64,000 nt of DNA from positions 1-64,000 of the forward strand of contig NZ_LQOY01000026.1 of NCBI RefSeq assembly GCF_002101675.1. Direction: 5' to 3'. Positions within the stretch are counted from its first letter, which is position 1. Each line of letters starts with the position of its first letter. Below the pieces are notes generated by a model. It worked only from the letters and a program-made list of their open reading frames with translations. It did not search any database and had not been told where the DNA came from. Origin of the DNA: Mycobacterium gordonae (lineage in GTDB: Bacteria > Actinomycetota > Actinomycetes > Mycobacteriales > Mycobacteriaceae). Shown one piece after another: positions 26,876 to 36,300 of this stretch. The translations under genes and the position numbers were made by a program.

Positions 26876-28240
26876 ATGACTGAATTCTTGCGCAACAGCG
26901 ATGCCTTCACGTGGGCGATGGAAAGCGATCCGCGGCTGCGGTCGACGGTGGTCAGCGTGGTGCTGCTGGACCGGAGTCCGGACTGGGGCGAGGTCCGCGA
27001 CCGGTTCGATCTGATCAGCCGCAAGTTGCCGATGTTCCGGCAGCGTGTGGTCGAATCCCCGCCGCCGGCGCCGCCGCGCTGGGAGTCCGACCCGGACTTC
27101 GACCTCGACTACCACATGCGGCGCACGGCGGCCTCCGGATCCGGCACCCTCGACGACGTGCTCGAAATGGCCCGCCTGGCCGAGATGCAGGACTTCGACC
27201 GCGCCCGGGCATTGTGGGAGACGACGTTGGTCGAGGGGTTGGCCGACGGCCGCGCGGCCGTGATCTGCAAGTTCCACCATGCCCTGACCGACGGGGTGGG
27301 TGGCGTGCAGATCGCGATGAACCTGTTCGACCTCTCCGAGGAGTTCTACCCGCACGCGCCGCTACCCGACGAGCCGCAGGTCTCCGCCTCCACGTGGCTG
27401 GACGGTTATCGGGACACGTTGCGCTACAACAGTTCTCTGCTCGGAAAGGCGCTAATGGGCACTGCCAGGCTGGCGCCGCGCCTGGTGTATGACGGAGTCC
27501 GGCGCCCCGTGGCGACGGTGCGCTCAGCGGCGGCCAACGCCGCGTCGGTCTACCGCACCGTGCGCCCCCTGGGCCGAACCGGCTCGCCGTTGACGACCGA
27601 ACGCAGTCTCATCCGCCGTCTCAGCGTCCACGACGTGTCGCGGACCGCATTGCGGGAAGCGGCGCACCGGGCCGGCGGCGCACTGAACGACGCGTTCGTC
27701 GCCGGTGTCGCGGGTGGCCTGCGGATCTACCACGAGAAGCACGGTGTGTCCGTGGGCGACCTGCACCTGACGATGCCGATCAGCTTGCGGACTACAACCG
27801 ATGACATGGGCGGCAACAAGATCACGCTGATGCGCTTCGATGTGCCGGTCGGCGAGCCCGATCCGGCGCGCCGGATCGCCCAGATTCACGAACGGGTCGG
27901 TGCGGTACGCAACGAAAAGTCTTTGCCGCATACCCAATTGATCGCCGGCGTGCTGAACCTGATGCCGCGGTGGTACATCGGTTCGGTGCTGCGTCATGTC
28001 GACTTCCTCACCAGTGACGTGCCCGGCATCCCGGTGCCGGTGTTTCTGGGTGGTGCCGCGGTACGCGGTCAGTACGCATTCGGCCCCACCATCGGCTCAT
28101 CGGTCAATGTCACGCTGCTGTCCTACGTGGATGTCTGCGCGCTCGGCATCAACGTCGACACCGCGGCGATCCCCGACCATGACGTCTTCCACGCGGCTGT
28201 GGTTGCAGGCTTCGACGAGGTGCTGGCGCTGGCGGACTGA
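26876..28240 (+). CDS. wax ester synthase / diacylglycerol acyltransferase (WS/DGAT)
   Basis: The 454-residue protein is of the Tgs type. The catalytic HHxxxDG motif is intact: H134, H135, D139 and G140 in KFHHALTDGVGG. Conserved blocks follow, including GGALNDAFVAGVAGGLR, GNKITLMRF and TSDVPGIPVPVF. These enzymes esterify diacylglycerol or a fatty alcohol with acyl-CoA to make storage lipid at the membrane. I chose ATG 26876, with cgggagcg upstream, because it starts MTEFLRNSDAFTWAMES as in the family. In M. tuberculosis I recall no WS/DGAT at this exact place (Rv1760 is nearby), so it may be a local difference. Confidence 0.9.
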   Translation: MTEFLRNSDAFTWAMESDPRLRSTVVSVVLLDRSPDWGEVRDRFDLISRKLPMFRQRVVESPPPAPPRWESDPDFDLDYHMRRTAASGSGTLDDVLEMARLAEMQDFDRARALWETTLVEGLADGRAAVICKFHHALTDGVGGVQIAMNLFDLSEEFYPHAPLPDEPQVSASTWLDGYRDTLRYNSSLLGKALMGTARLAPRLVYDGVRRPVATVRSAAANAASVYRTVRPLGRTGSPLTTERSLIRRLSVHDVSRTALREAAHRAGGALNDAFVAGVAGGLRIYHEKHGVSVGDLHLTMPISLRTTTDDMGGNKITLMRFDVPVGEPDPARRIAQIHERVGAVRNEKSLPHTQLIAGVLNLMPRWYIGSVLRHVDFLTSDVPGIPVPVFLGGAAVRGQYAFGPTIGSSVNVTLLSYVDVCALGINVDTAAIPDHDVFHAAVVAGFDEVLALAD

Positions 28241-28407
28241 TCGTCTCAGCACCCTTACAGCTGGATATCGAAATGGGCGGCACTCTGGCGTAATCGCGTC
28301 GACCCGCAAATCATGGCACCGTGCGCCATTCTTGGCGCGCCTCCGGCGAAATGGTCTCACCTGCAAGAGTTTCGCTGGTGGATGTACCGGTTGGAGGTAG
28401 GAAAGGT

Positions 28408-28698
28408 ATGACGGCAAGCTGGGCTCCTACCCAGATTCCCTCTGATTCGAACTCTGGTCGCCTTCTCGACACCGCACGTGGCATCCTCATCGGCCTGCGT
28501 CGGTGCCGGTCCGGAACGGCCTTCGACGAGCTGCACGGCGCAGCACAACGGCACCGGGTCCCCGTTTATGCGATGGCCTGGGCGTTGGTGCACCTCGCTG
28601 GTGAAGGGGAGGAGACGCCCAGTTTCATCGAAGCGCAGTCCGCGGCGCGGCACGAATGGGGCGACCTCTTCGCCGGGTCCGCCGCATCCTCGCGCTGA
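28408..28698 (+). CDS. small ANTAR-like protein, position of Rv1772
   Basis: From ATG 28408 (after ggaggtaggaaaggt) the 96-residue product contains LLDTARGILIGLRRC followed by AFDELHGAAQRHRVPVYAMA. This resembles the three-helix ANTAR RNA-binding domain (about residues 15-65), which normally follows a GAF or receiver domain in antiterminators. No such sensor domain is present. It could be a stand-alone RNA-binding antiterminator or a diverged fold. The place between the WS/DGAT gene and the IclR gene is that of Rv1772; I cannot confirm identity. Confidence 0.55.
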   Translation: MTASWAPTQIPSDSNSGRLLDTARGILIGLRRCRSGTAFDELHGAAQRHRVPVYAMAWALVHLAGEGEETPSFIEAQSAARHEWGDLFAGSAASSR

Positions 28699-28771
28699 CC
28701 GGCATCGCCGAACACCGTGCGGCCGCGGTAAAGGGAAGTACCGCGCGCCCCTGGGAGTTTCAGCAGTCCGG

Positions 28772-29518
28772 TCAGCGGGTCCACGCCGTCGACTCGGCAG
28801 CGGCGCGCAGTGCGGCGACGATCTGGTCCTGTTTCTCCGCGAATCGCTCGGTCGGCGTGGGCACCGATATGGCGATCACGTTGTCTCCCACCGATCGTCG
28901 CGCGATAGCGGCAGCCGAAATTCCGGGCGTGTGCTCATCGCGATCGAAAGCGATTCCGGTGGAACGAATTTCGTCGATCTCCGAACGCAGCGCAGCAGCC
29001 AGCTCCTGCGGCATCCGGGCCAGTGCGGCCTGCGCCTCGGCGTCGTCGAGTGCGGCGAGCGCGGCTTTGCCGTTGGCCGTGCCGGCCAGCGGGAAGCGGA
29101 TTCCGACCGCCGACACCGCGCGCAACCGGTGCGAGGATTCGATCTGGTCGACGAACCACATTCGCTGGCCTCGTAACACCGACAAATCGACGGTCTCTCC
29201 GTCGGTGGCGGCGGCGACCCGCTCGATGGTGGGGCGGAAGATCGCGGCGATATGGGCACCGGTGGCACTGCCGAAGCCGAGTAGGCGATCGCCCAGGGAG
29301 AACCGGCCGTTCGAATCCACACTGACCAGCCCGACCTCGACCAGGCCGACCAGCAGCCGGCGGACAGTCGACTTGGCCAGTCCCAGTCGCTCGCCTAGGT
29401 CGACGAGACGCAAATGTCCCGGCTCGGCGGCGATCTCGTCCAGGGCGGCGGCGGCACGACGCAGCACCTGAATTCCCTCGTCACGATTCGTCGTCGAAGT
29501 CCGTTCCGTTTGCCCCAC
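28772..29518 (-). CDS. IclR-family transcriptional regulator, Rv1773c type
   Basis: The 248-residue protein has an N-terminal winged helix (about 12-70; RLVDLGERLGLAKSTVRRLL) and the IclR effector-binding domain (about 85-245; LRGQRMWFVDQIES and GISAAAIARR). It is divergent from the flavoprotein gene and probably controls it. The GTG start at 29518 is preceded directly by GGAAGA and TATAGT on the reverse strand. That spacing is the classic leaderless pattern, so the transcript may start at the GTG. The effector is probably an aromatic or related acid, as in many IclR regulators. Confidence 0.87.
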   Translation of the reverse strand: MGQTERTSTTNRDEGIQVLRRAAAALDEIAAEPGHLRLVDLGERLGLAKSTVRRLLVGLVEVGLVSVDSNGRFSLGDRLLGFGSATGAHIAAIFRPTIERVAAATDGETVDLSVLRGQRMWFVDQIESSHRLRAVSAVGIRFPLAGTANGKAALAALDDAEAQAALARMPQELAAALRSEIDEIRSTGIAFDRDEHTPGISAAAIARRSVGDNVIAISVPTPTERFAEKQDQIVAALRAAAESTAWTR

Positions 29519-29523
29519 TCTTC

Positions 29524-29546
29524 CACTATAGTGTGCCGCATAGCGG
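29524..29546. promoter_or_regulatory. two palindromes in the IclR/flavoprotein promoter
   Basis: CACTATAGTG at 29524-29533 is a perfect 10-bp palindrome and contains a -10-like TATAGT on both strands. CCGCATAGCGG at 29536-29546 has 4-bp arms around ATA and matches the core of IclR-family operators of the TTCCGC-N-GCGGAA type. They lie in the 66-base gap between divergent genes. Confidence 0.6.
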
Positions 29547-29584
29547 ACTGTGAAGAACCGAAATAGGGATCAAAGGAGTTCCAG

Positions 29585-30925
29585 ATGAGCGCGCTACCTG
29601 CCGGGCGACACTACTTCCGTGGCGACGACGGCTACGAACCGGCCCGGCGCGACAGCGTCTGGCATCAGCGGGTCCCCGACCGGTATCCGGAGGTGATCGT
29701 GCAGGCCGCCGACGCCGATGACATCAAAGCCGCTCTCGCCTACGCAAGGTCACACGGTCACAAGGTCAACATTAAGTCGGGTGGGCACAGCTTCGCTGCC
29801 AGCCATCTGCGCGACGGCGCCCTGTTGCTCGACGTCAGTCGCCTCAATCACGCCTCCATCGATGCCGCCAACATGACGGCCGTCGCCGGCCCCGGCAAAG
29901 GTGGCAGCCTGCTGATGGCCGACCTGCAGGCGCAGAATCTGTTCTTCCCCGGCGGCCACTGCAAGGGCGTGTGTCTGGGCGGCTACCTCCTGCAAGGCGG
30001 ATACGGCTGGAACAGCCGGATCTACGGGCCGGCCTGCGAGAGCGTCACCGCACTGGATGTGATCACCGCCGACGGTGAGGAAGTCCATTGCGACGCAGAC
30101 AACCATCCGGAACTTTACTGGGCCGCACGCGGTGCCGGTCCCGGCTTCTTCGGCGTCGTCACCTCCTTCTACCTCAAGGTCTATCCGCGCCCAAAGGTGT
30201 GCGGCACCAGCGTGTACGTCTACCCGCTCGAGGTCGCCGACGAGGTGTATACGTGGGCTCGCAACGTCAGCGCGGACGTGGACCGGCGCGTCGAGATGCA
30301 GATCATCGCGACGGCCAGCGTTGCCGAGATGGGGCTCGACATTCCGGCCATCGTGATGGCATCGCCGGCATTTGCCGACTCCGAGGAGGAGGCCAAGGAG
30401 GCCCTGGCGGTGTTCGAGACGTGTCCGGTCATCGACCGCGCACTCGTCAAGAATCCCTACATGCCAACGGATCTGCCCACCTGGTACGACGTCGTGATGA
30501 CGCACTACCTGGAAGATCACCGCTACACGGCCGACAACATGTGGACTTCGGCGTCGGCGGAGGACCTGTTGCCGGGCATCCGCAACATCGTCGACACGCT
30601 GCCGCCCTCCCCGTCGCACTTCCTGTGGCTGAACTGGGGTCCGTCACCGGCCCGTCAAGACATGGCCTACAGCGTGGAGGACGAGATCTACCTCGCGCTC
30701 TACGGCTCCTGGAAGGACCCGGCCGACGACGAGAAATACGGCGACTGGGCGCGTTCCAACATGGCGGCGATGTCGCATCTGGCGACCGGCATCCAGCTGG
30801 CCGACGAGAACCTGGGCCAGCGGCCCGCGCGCTTCGCCACCGACGAGGCGATGGCGCGGCTGGATAAGGCCCGCGCGACCTATGACCCCGACAATCTGTT
30901 CAACAGCTGGATGGGACGAATCTGA
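29585..30925 (+). CDS. berberine-bridge-type FAD oxidoreductase, Rv1774 type
   Basis: The 446-residue protein is a VAO-fold flavoprotein with a C-terminal BBE segment (DPDNLFNSW). The FAD domain has IKSGGHSFAAS, with H68 the likely covalent 8-alpha histidine. GGHCKGVCLGG places C126 at the usual second (cysteinyl) flavin link, so bicovalent FAD is likely. Such enzymes oxidise sugars, alkaloids, polyketides or phenols with oxygen. AAAGGAG precedes the ATG. The next gene starts inside its stop codon (TGATG), and the divergent IclR gene probably regulates the pair. Substrate unknown. Confidence 0.88.
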   Translation: MSALPAGRHYFRGDDGYEPARRDSVWHQRVPDRYPEVIVQAADADDIKAALAYARSHGHKVNIKSGGHSFAASHLRDGALLLDVSRLNHASIDAANMTAVAGPGKGGSLLMADLQAQNLFFPGGHCKGVCLGGYLLQGGYGWNSRIYGPACESVTALDVITADGEEVHCDADNHPELYWAARGAGPGFFGVVTSFYLKVYPRPKVCGTSVYVYPLEVADEVYTWARNVSADVDRRVEMQIIATASVAEMGLDIPAIVMASPAFADSEEEAKEALAVFETCPVIDRALVKNPYMPTDLPTWYDVVMTHYLEDHRYTADNMWTSASAEDLLPGIRNIVDTLPPSPSHFLWLNWGPSPARQDMAYSVEDEIYLALYGSWKDPADDEKYGDWARSNMAAMSHLATGIQLADENLGQRPARFATDEAMARLDKARATYDPDNLFNSWMGRI

Positions 30926-31734
30926 TGACCGGTGACCTCTACCTCGGCTACCGGGGAGACGACGCGGACACCCCGTTCGGTAAATTCTTCAAGCCCGAAA
31001 TGGCGCCCCTGCCACAGCATGTCGTGGAGGCCCTGCAGCACGGTCCGCAAGGTGGCATGGCACTGCTGGCCCGCGACGATGTCGCCAGCGTGGCCGACGA
31101 TGGTTACCAGCAGACGGAGAACGGTTACGGCGTCCTGGAGGACGGCAGCTATCAGGTGTCGGTGCGCACCGACATGCCCGGCGTCACACCGGCGATGTGG
31201 TCCTGGTGGTTCGGCTGGCACGGGTGCGACAGCCGACGCTACAAGTTGTGGCACCCCCGGGCGCATCTGTCGGCCGCCTGGAAGGACGGCGATGACGCCG
31301 GCCGGCAGGGCGCGCAACGCTACATTGGCCGGTGGTCGATGATCAACGAATACATCGGCTCGAGCATGCTCAGTGGGGCAATACAATTCGTCGCGCCGGG
31401 GGAGATGGGCCTGCCCGCCGACACCGACGATGCGGTGGCCGTCTGCGCGCGGCTGGGCTCCGGCGACGCGCCGGTGGATGTGGGCTGGTTCGTCCACCAC
31501 ATCCGCTCCACGCAGGCCGGCTCCGAAATGCGGTCCCGCTTCTGGATGGGTGGCCCGCACATAGCCGTGCGCAACGCCCCCGGCGTGGCGTCCAAGGCAG
31601 TGCGTCCCATCGCCTCCCGGATACTGGGCAACGCCGAAACCAGCGGACGCAATCTGCTGGTGCACTGCGCCCAGGAGATGAACCACCTGGCCGGTTTTCT
31701 GCCTGAGCTCTACGAGAGCTTCGGTAACGAGTAG
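30925..31734 (+). CDS. PhlG-like hydrolase (DAPG hydrolase family), Rv1775 type
   Basis: The 269-residue protein resembles the diacetylphloroglucinol hydrolase (PhlG) family. Histidines and acidic residues of WWFGWHGCD, LWHPRAHL and the late HCAQEMNHLAGFLPELY fit its zinc site, which cleaves a carbon-carbon bond in an acylated phenol. Similarity is by motif only, so a different substrate is quite possible. The start shares one base with the flavoprotein stop, so the two are coupled and probably act on one pathway. No signal peptide is seen, so it is cytosolic. Confidence 0.65.
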   Translation: MTGDLYLGYRGDDADTPFGKFFKPEMAPLPQHVVEALQHGPQGGMALLARDDVASVADDGYQQTENGYGVLEDGSYQVSVRTDMPGVTPAMWSWWFGWHGCDSRRYKLWHPRAHLSAAWKDGDDAGRQGAQRYIGRWSMINEYIGSSMLSGAIQFVAPGEMGLPADTDDAVAVCARLGSGDAPVDVGWFVHHIRSTQAGSEMRSRFWMGGPHIAVRNAPGVASKAVRPIASRILGNAETSGRNLLVHCAQEMNHLAGFLPELYESFGNE

Positions 31735-31739
31735 GCGCC

Positions 31740-32297
31740 CTAAAGGCGCTGGTCGAATGCTGGCGCGACAAAGCTCTCCACCAGCTGGCGTTCGGCGTCG
31801 TCGCTTTCGGCGGGCCAGTACATTAGCGATAACACCACCCGAACCGCCCACCGCGCAGGCTCGGGATCGTCGCGCGGCAGCCCGGCAAGTTCTGCGGCAA
31901 ATTCCGCAAGGAGGGGCATCTGGGCAAGCCATGACACTTCGCGGGTGCCGCCTCGGATGGAGGCGATCATCAGCCTGCACAGTGGCTCTGAACGGATAGC
32001 TGCCAGTGTTGAAAGTATTGCGGCGGTGACGCGTTCCGGCCCGGTCATCGAGCCGACTTGAGACCGCACAGTCTCGGTGATGCGTGTCGCAACCAGGGCG
32101 ACAACACCGTCACGGATCTGACGCTTGCCACCGACATAGCGGTAGATTGTCGCTCGCGAACAGTGCGCTCGCCTGGCCAGCTCATCAAGGTCTAGTTCAT
32201 TGATTCCGCTGCGCGCCATGAGGTCGATTGCAACGTCATAAATGCGTTCAGCGGCGGCCGCCCGTCGATCACCGACAAGCCAATCATCACCAGGCAC
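31740..32297 (-). CDS. TetR-family regulator, paralogue 1 (Rv1776c type)
   Basis: The 185-residue protein has a TetR helix-turn-helix (LARRAHCSRATIYRYVGGKRQIR, shown here in part: HCSRATIYRYVGGK, about residues 44-60) and a helical C-terminal domain ending FVAPAFDQRL. The GTG start is preceded by GGAAGG. It is convergent with the PhlG-like gene, 5 bases apart. A second, closely related copy lies 234 bases upstream. In M. tuberculosis a single gene, Rv1776c, is next to cyp144; here there are two. Confidence 0.88.
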   Translation of the reverse strand: MPGDDWLVGDRRAAAAERIYDVAIDLMARSGINELDLDELARRAHCSRATIYRYVGGKRQIRDGVVALVATRITETVRSQVGSMTGPERVTAAILSTLAAIRSEPLCRLMIASIRGGTREVSWLAQMPLLAEFAAELAGLPRDDPEPARWAVRVVLSLMYWPAESDDAERQLVESFVAPAFDQRL

Positions 32298-32340
32298 TGG
32301 TCAACACCTTCCGAGATGGACACTGCGGCGGCGCTTCTCG

Positions 32341-32365
32341 CGGTGAGACACAAACTAGCATCTCA
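32341..32365. promoter_or_regulatory. TGAGACA motif upstream of TetR paralogue 1
   Basis: CGGTGAGACACAAA (32341-32354) matches the motifs upstream of paralogue 2 and of cyp144. A TCTCA at 32361-32365 pairs with TGAGA at 32344-32348 as a 5-bp inverted repeat. It lies about 45 bases upstream of the TetR start, in AT-rich DNA, a plausible autoregulatory operator. Confidence 0.5.
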
Positions 32366-32531
32366 TTTGATTATTGCGGCAGTTTGGCGTTTAGCGATGG
32401 GATGCTACTTGCTTCATCCCTCAGCGGAGCATTCGAAATTCGGATTTGTATCAGACTAGCTTTTCCCTGACCGCCGTAGGGGTCAGCCGGTCTTCCAGCG
32501 ATTTAAAATCGTAGACGAGAGCTTTAATCGC

Positions 32532-33092
32532 TCAACGCCGCTGGTCGAAAGCCGGCGCGACGAACTTCTCCACCAGCCGCCGTTCGGCTTCATCGTTTTC
32601 GGCGGGCCAGAACATCAGCGATAGCACAACGCGAATCACCCACTTCGGGGCTTGAGGATCCCCTCCGGACAGGCCGGCTAAATCAGTCGCGAACCTGGCA
32701 GTCAACGGGGACTCGGCAAGCCAAGCTACTTGCCGAGTACCCCCACGGATCGAGCTGATCATCAGCTGGCACAACGGGTCGGCGCGAATTTGTTGCAGAG
32801 TCAAGATGATCGAGTCGACGAGCCGCTCCGCGCCGCTGAGGGTGTCGACCGCCGAGCGCACGGACTCCACGATGCGCTCAGCGGTGCGCTGCACGACGGC
32901 ATTGCGGATCTCCGTCTTGCCACCGACGTAGCGGTAGATCGTCGCCCGCGAGCAATGGACTTTGAGCGAGAGTTTGTCAATATCGAGGCCACTGAGCCCG
33001 TCATGGGCGACAAGCTCTGCCGCCGCGTCATAGATCCGCTCAGCAGCGGCCGCCCGACGCTCACCACCGACGAGCCAATCATCAGCAGGCAC
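32532..33092 (-). CDS. TetR-family regulator, paralogue 2 (Rv1776c type)
   Basis: The 186-residue protein is a close relative of the product at 31740-32297. Both start MP-DDWLVG, share the DNA-reading helix HCSRATIYRYVGGK, the core SIRGGTR and the tail KFVAPAFDQR/SFVAPAFDQR. The identity looks like well over half by eye. GTG start with AAAGGACA upstream. The first halves of the recognition region differ (LARRA versus LSLKV), so DNA or ligand specificity may have drifted. It is divergent from the PPE-MPTR gene, with 254 bases between. Confidence 0.88.
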   Translation of the reverse strand: MPADDWLVGGERRAAAAERIYDAAAELVAHDGLSGLDIDKLSLKVHCSRATIYRYVGGKTEIRNAVVQRTAERIVESVRSAVDTLSGAERLVDSIILTLQQIRADPLCQLMISSIRGGTRQVAWLAESPLTARFATDLAGLSGGDPQAPKWVIRVVLSLMFWPAENDEAERRLVEKFVAPAFDQRR

Positions 33093-33138
33093 CGATCAGA
33101 TGTCCTTTCTCGGCACAAGCAACAACAAAACTTTTCTA

Positions 33139-33172
33139 CCGGTGAGACAAAAATAACAGCTTCTTACACCGG
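33139..33172. promoter_or_regulatory. TGAGACA motif and inverted repeat upstream of TetR paralogue 2
   Basis: CGGTGAGACAAAAA (33140-33153) matches the motif upstream of paralogue 1. CCGGTG (33139-33144) and CACCGG (33167-33172) are perfect inverted arms around it. It lies in the gap between paralogue 2 and the divergent PPE gene, so it could act on either. Confidence 0.5.
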
Positions 33173-33346
33173 CGCCGCAGGTCAGATCCGCAGGCTGAGA
33201 CGGCGTCAGCACGCGTCCCGAGTGATGCATTTCAACTTCCGTTCCTTCCATTGACCTGCGGATTCGCGTTGGTCAAGGTGGGGCGATCACACCCCTGATC
33301 GGTGTTGCTGGCACAAGTGGGATGCGGGCTGAGGAAAGGCTGAGCG

Positions 33347-36300
33347 ATGAGTTTTTTGGTGTTGCCTCCAGAGGTGAACTCGGCGTTGATGTTTGCTGGG
33401 GCGGGCGCTGAGCCGTTGTTGTCGGCTGCCTCATCGTGGGGTGAACTGGCCGAGGAATTAGCTTCGGCCGCGGCCTCGTTTCAGGCGGTGACCGCTGGGC
33501 TGGCGGGCGGGGCATGGCAGGGTGCATCGGCGGCGGCAATGGCAGAGGCCGCGGCGCCGTATGCAGGGTGGTTGTCAGCCGCGGCAGCTCAAGCCAGGCA
33601 GACAGCGGCGCAGGCCGGTGCCATGGCGGCAGAGTTCGAGGCGGTTCGGGCCGCGGTGGTGCAGCCGCTGGTGGTGGCGGCCAATCGGGTGGATTTGGTG
33701 TCGTTGGTCAGGTCCAACTTGTTCGGGCAGAACGCGCCGGTGATTGCGTCGGTGGAAGCCGCTTATGAGGCTATGTGGGCCCAGGATGTGTCGGCGATGG
33801 TCGCCTATCACGCAGGCGCCTCGGCGGCGGTCTCGGCGTTGACGCCCTTGGTTGCGCCGTTGCAAGGTTTGGCGGGCCTGCCGGGTCGGCTTAGCGGTGC
33901 TGCGGCGAGCCTGTTGCCTCCCGCGGCCGGCTGGGGGGCTGGACTGGGTGCGATCAATTTGGGCAGCACGAACCTCGGAATCGGCAATATAGGGCTCGGC
34001 AATTTCGGCGACAACAACTTCGGCCTCGGCAATCTTGGCAACAACAATGTCGGGCCGGCAAATGTGGGTAACTACAACATCGGCTTTGCCAACAACGGTT
34101 TCAACAACGTCGGATTCGCCAACACCGGTACCGGCAATATCGGCGTCGGACTTACCGGCACTGGGCAGGTTGGCATCGGTTTGCTGAACACGGGCAACGC
34201 AAATCTAGGGTTGTTCAACTCCGGCACCGGCAATGTCGGTTTCTTCAACTCCGGTAGCGGTAACATGGGGATAGGTAACTCCGGCACGGGAAATCGCGGA
34301 TTCTTGAACTCGGGGGTGGGAAGTTTCGGTTTCGGTAATGCCGGGCTGGCCAACACCGGTTTCTTCAACCCGGGATCATTTAACACCGGCGCCTTCAATC
34401 TCGGCGATGCCAACACCGGGAATTTCAATGCCGGCAGCTTCAACACCGGTGACTTCAATTCGGGCAGTGTCAACACCGGGCTCTTCAACACTGGTGACGT
34501 GAACACCGGGCTTTTCAACTCTGGTGACGTGAACACTGGGATTTTCAACTCCGGTGACATGAACAACGGCTTCGCGTGGCGAGGCATCGGACAGGGTGGG
34601 CTGCGCTTTGCCATCGGGACGCCCGATCTCACATTGCCGCCGATCAACATTCCCAGCATCGCGATCCCGCCACTGAACCTGCCCAGCATCACGACGGCCG
34701 ACCTGTCCATCCCCGGTTTCGACCTGCCCCGGACCACCACACCCCCCATCGCCGTGCCCGGGCTGGACCTGCCCACCTTGACCGTGCCGGGCTTCAACCT
34801 GAACAGCATCGGCGTCGGCGGCTTCGACACCCCAAGGCTCACCATTCCCGGGTTGACGCTGCCGACTATCACGGTGCCACGCCTGACGCTGCCCGAGTTG
34901 ACCGTGCCGGGCTTCAACCTCAACACCACCGGCGTGGGCGCCTTCGACACACCCAGGCTCAGCATTCCCGGATTGACGTTGCCCGCGATCAGCGTGCCGA
35001 ACCTCTCGCTGCCTGCGATCACCACGCCCGAGATCGCCGTCCCGGGCCTGCGGCTGCCCGATATAAATACGCGAGCCTTCAACGTGAACGGTGTGTATCT
35101 CGGTGACTTCAGGACTCCCGAGTTGACCATTCCGGCGTTGACGCTGCCCACGATCAGGGTGCCGGACTTGTTGCTCCCCAAGATCACCACGCCCGAGATC
35201 GCCGTGCCAGGCCTGCGGCTGCCCGAGATAAATACGCGGGCTTTCAACGTGAACGGTGTGTATCTCGCCGACTTCAGGACACCCGAGTTGACCATTCCGG
35301 CGTTGACCCTGCCCACGATCAACGTGCCGGACTTGTTGCTGCCCGCGATCACCACACCCGACATCGCGGTGCCGGGGCTGGAGCTGCCCAAGGTCACCAT
35401 CCCGGGCTTCAACCTCAACCCCGCGTGGCTGGCCGACTTCAAAACTCCCGAGCTGACCATCCCCAAATTGACGCTGCCTGACATCGCTGTGCCGGGGCTG
35501 GATCTGCCCAAGGTCACCATCCCAAGCTTCAACCTCAAACCCGCCTGGCTCGACGCCTTCAAGCTCCCGGAGTTGACCATCCCCGGGTTGACGCTGCCTG
35601 ACATCTCTGTGCCGGGGCTGGAGCTGCCCAAGGTCACCATCCCGGGCTTTAACCTCATGCCCGCGTGGCTCGACCGCTTCAGCACTCCCGAGCTGACCAT
35701 TCCCGCATTGACGCTGCCCCCGATCACAGTCCCGCCGATGACGTTGCCCGAAATCATAATTCCGAAATTTACGCTCAATAGCTCAACCTTGGGCGGTTGG
35801 ACGACGCCGACGATAGCGTTTCCTGAAATTAATGGACCCGTGATACGCGTCAATGGCTTTCAAGTTTCACCGAACCTTCGGATCGACTGGGACACGAACG
35901 TGTTTGCGTTGAAGGGCGTAAATTACACTGGCAGATGGATTTTGGGCGTCCCAGAAATTGATTACTATAACGGGGCGGCCTACTTCAATTTGACCTCGAT
36001 ATCTGCGGACGCTTTCAATCTGCCGAGCTTCACCATTAAGGATTTCAAAATCCCAGGCATCGGGATCGACAAGTTTGGTTTGCCTCCAATTACGCTGCCG
36101 GACATCACGATTCCACGTATCAACCTGGGTGGCTTCACGATCCCCGAAGTCAAAACCGCCGCGTTCACCATCCCCAGCATCGGGGTGGACGACTTCAATC
36201 TTCCGTTCATCCACGTGCCGGAGGTTGGCATCCCGCCGATCAAGGTGGACGGCTTCACGATCCCTGGCCCCACCACCGCCGAGTTCACCATCCCGCGCAT

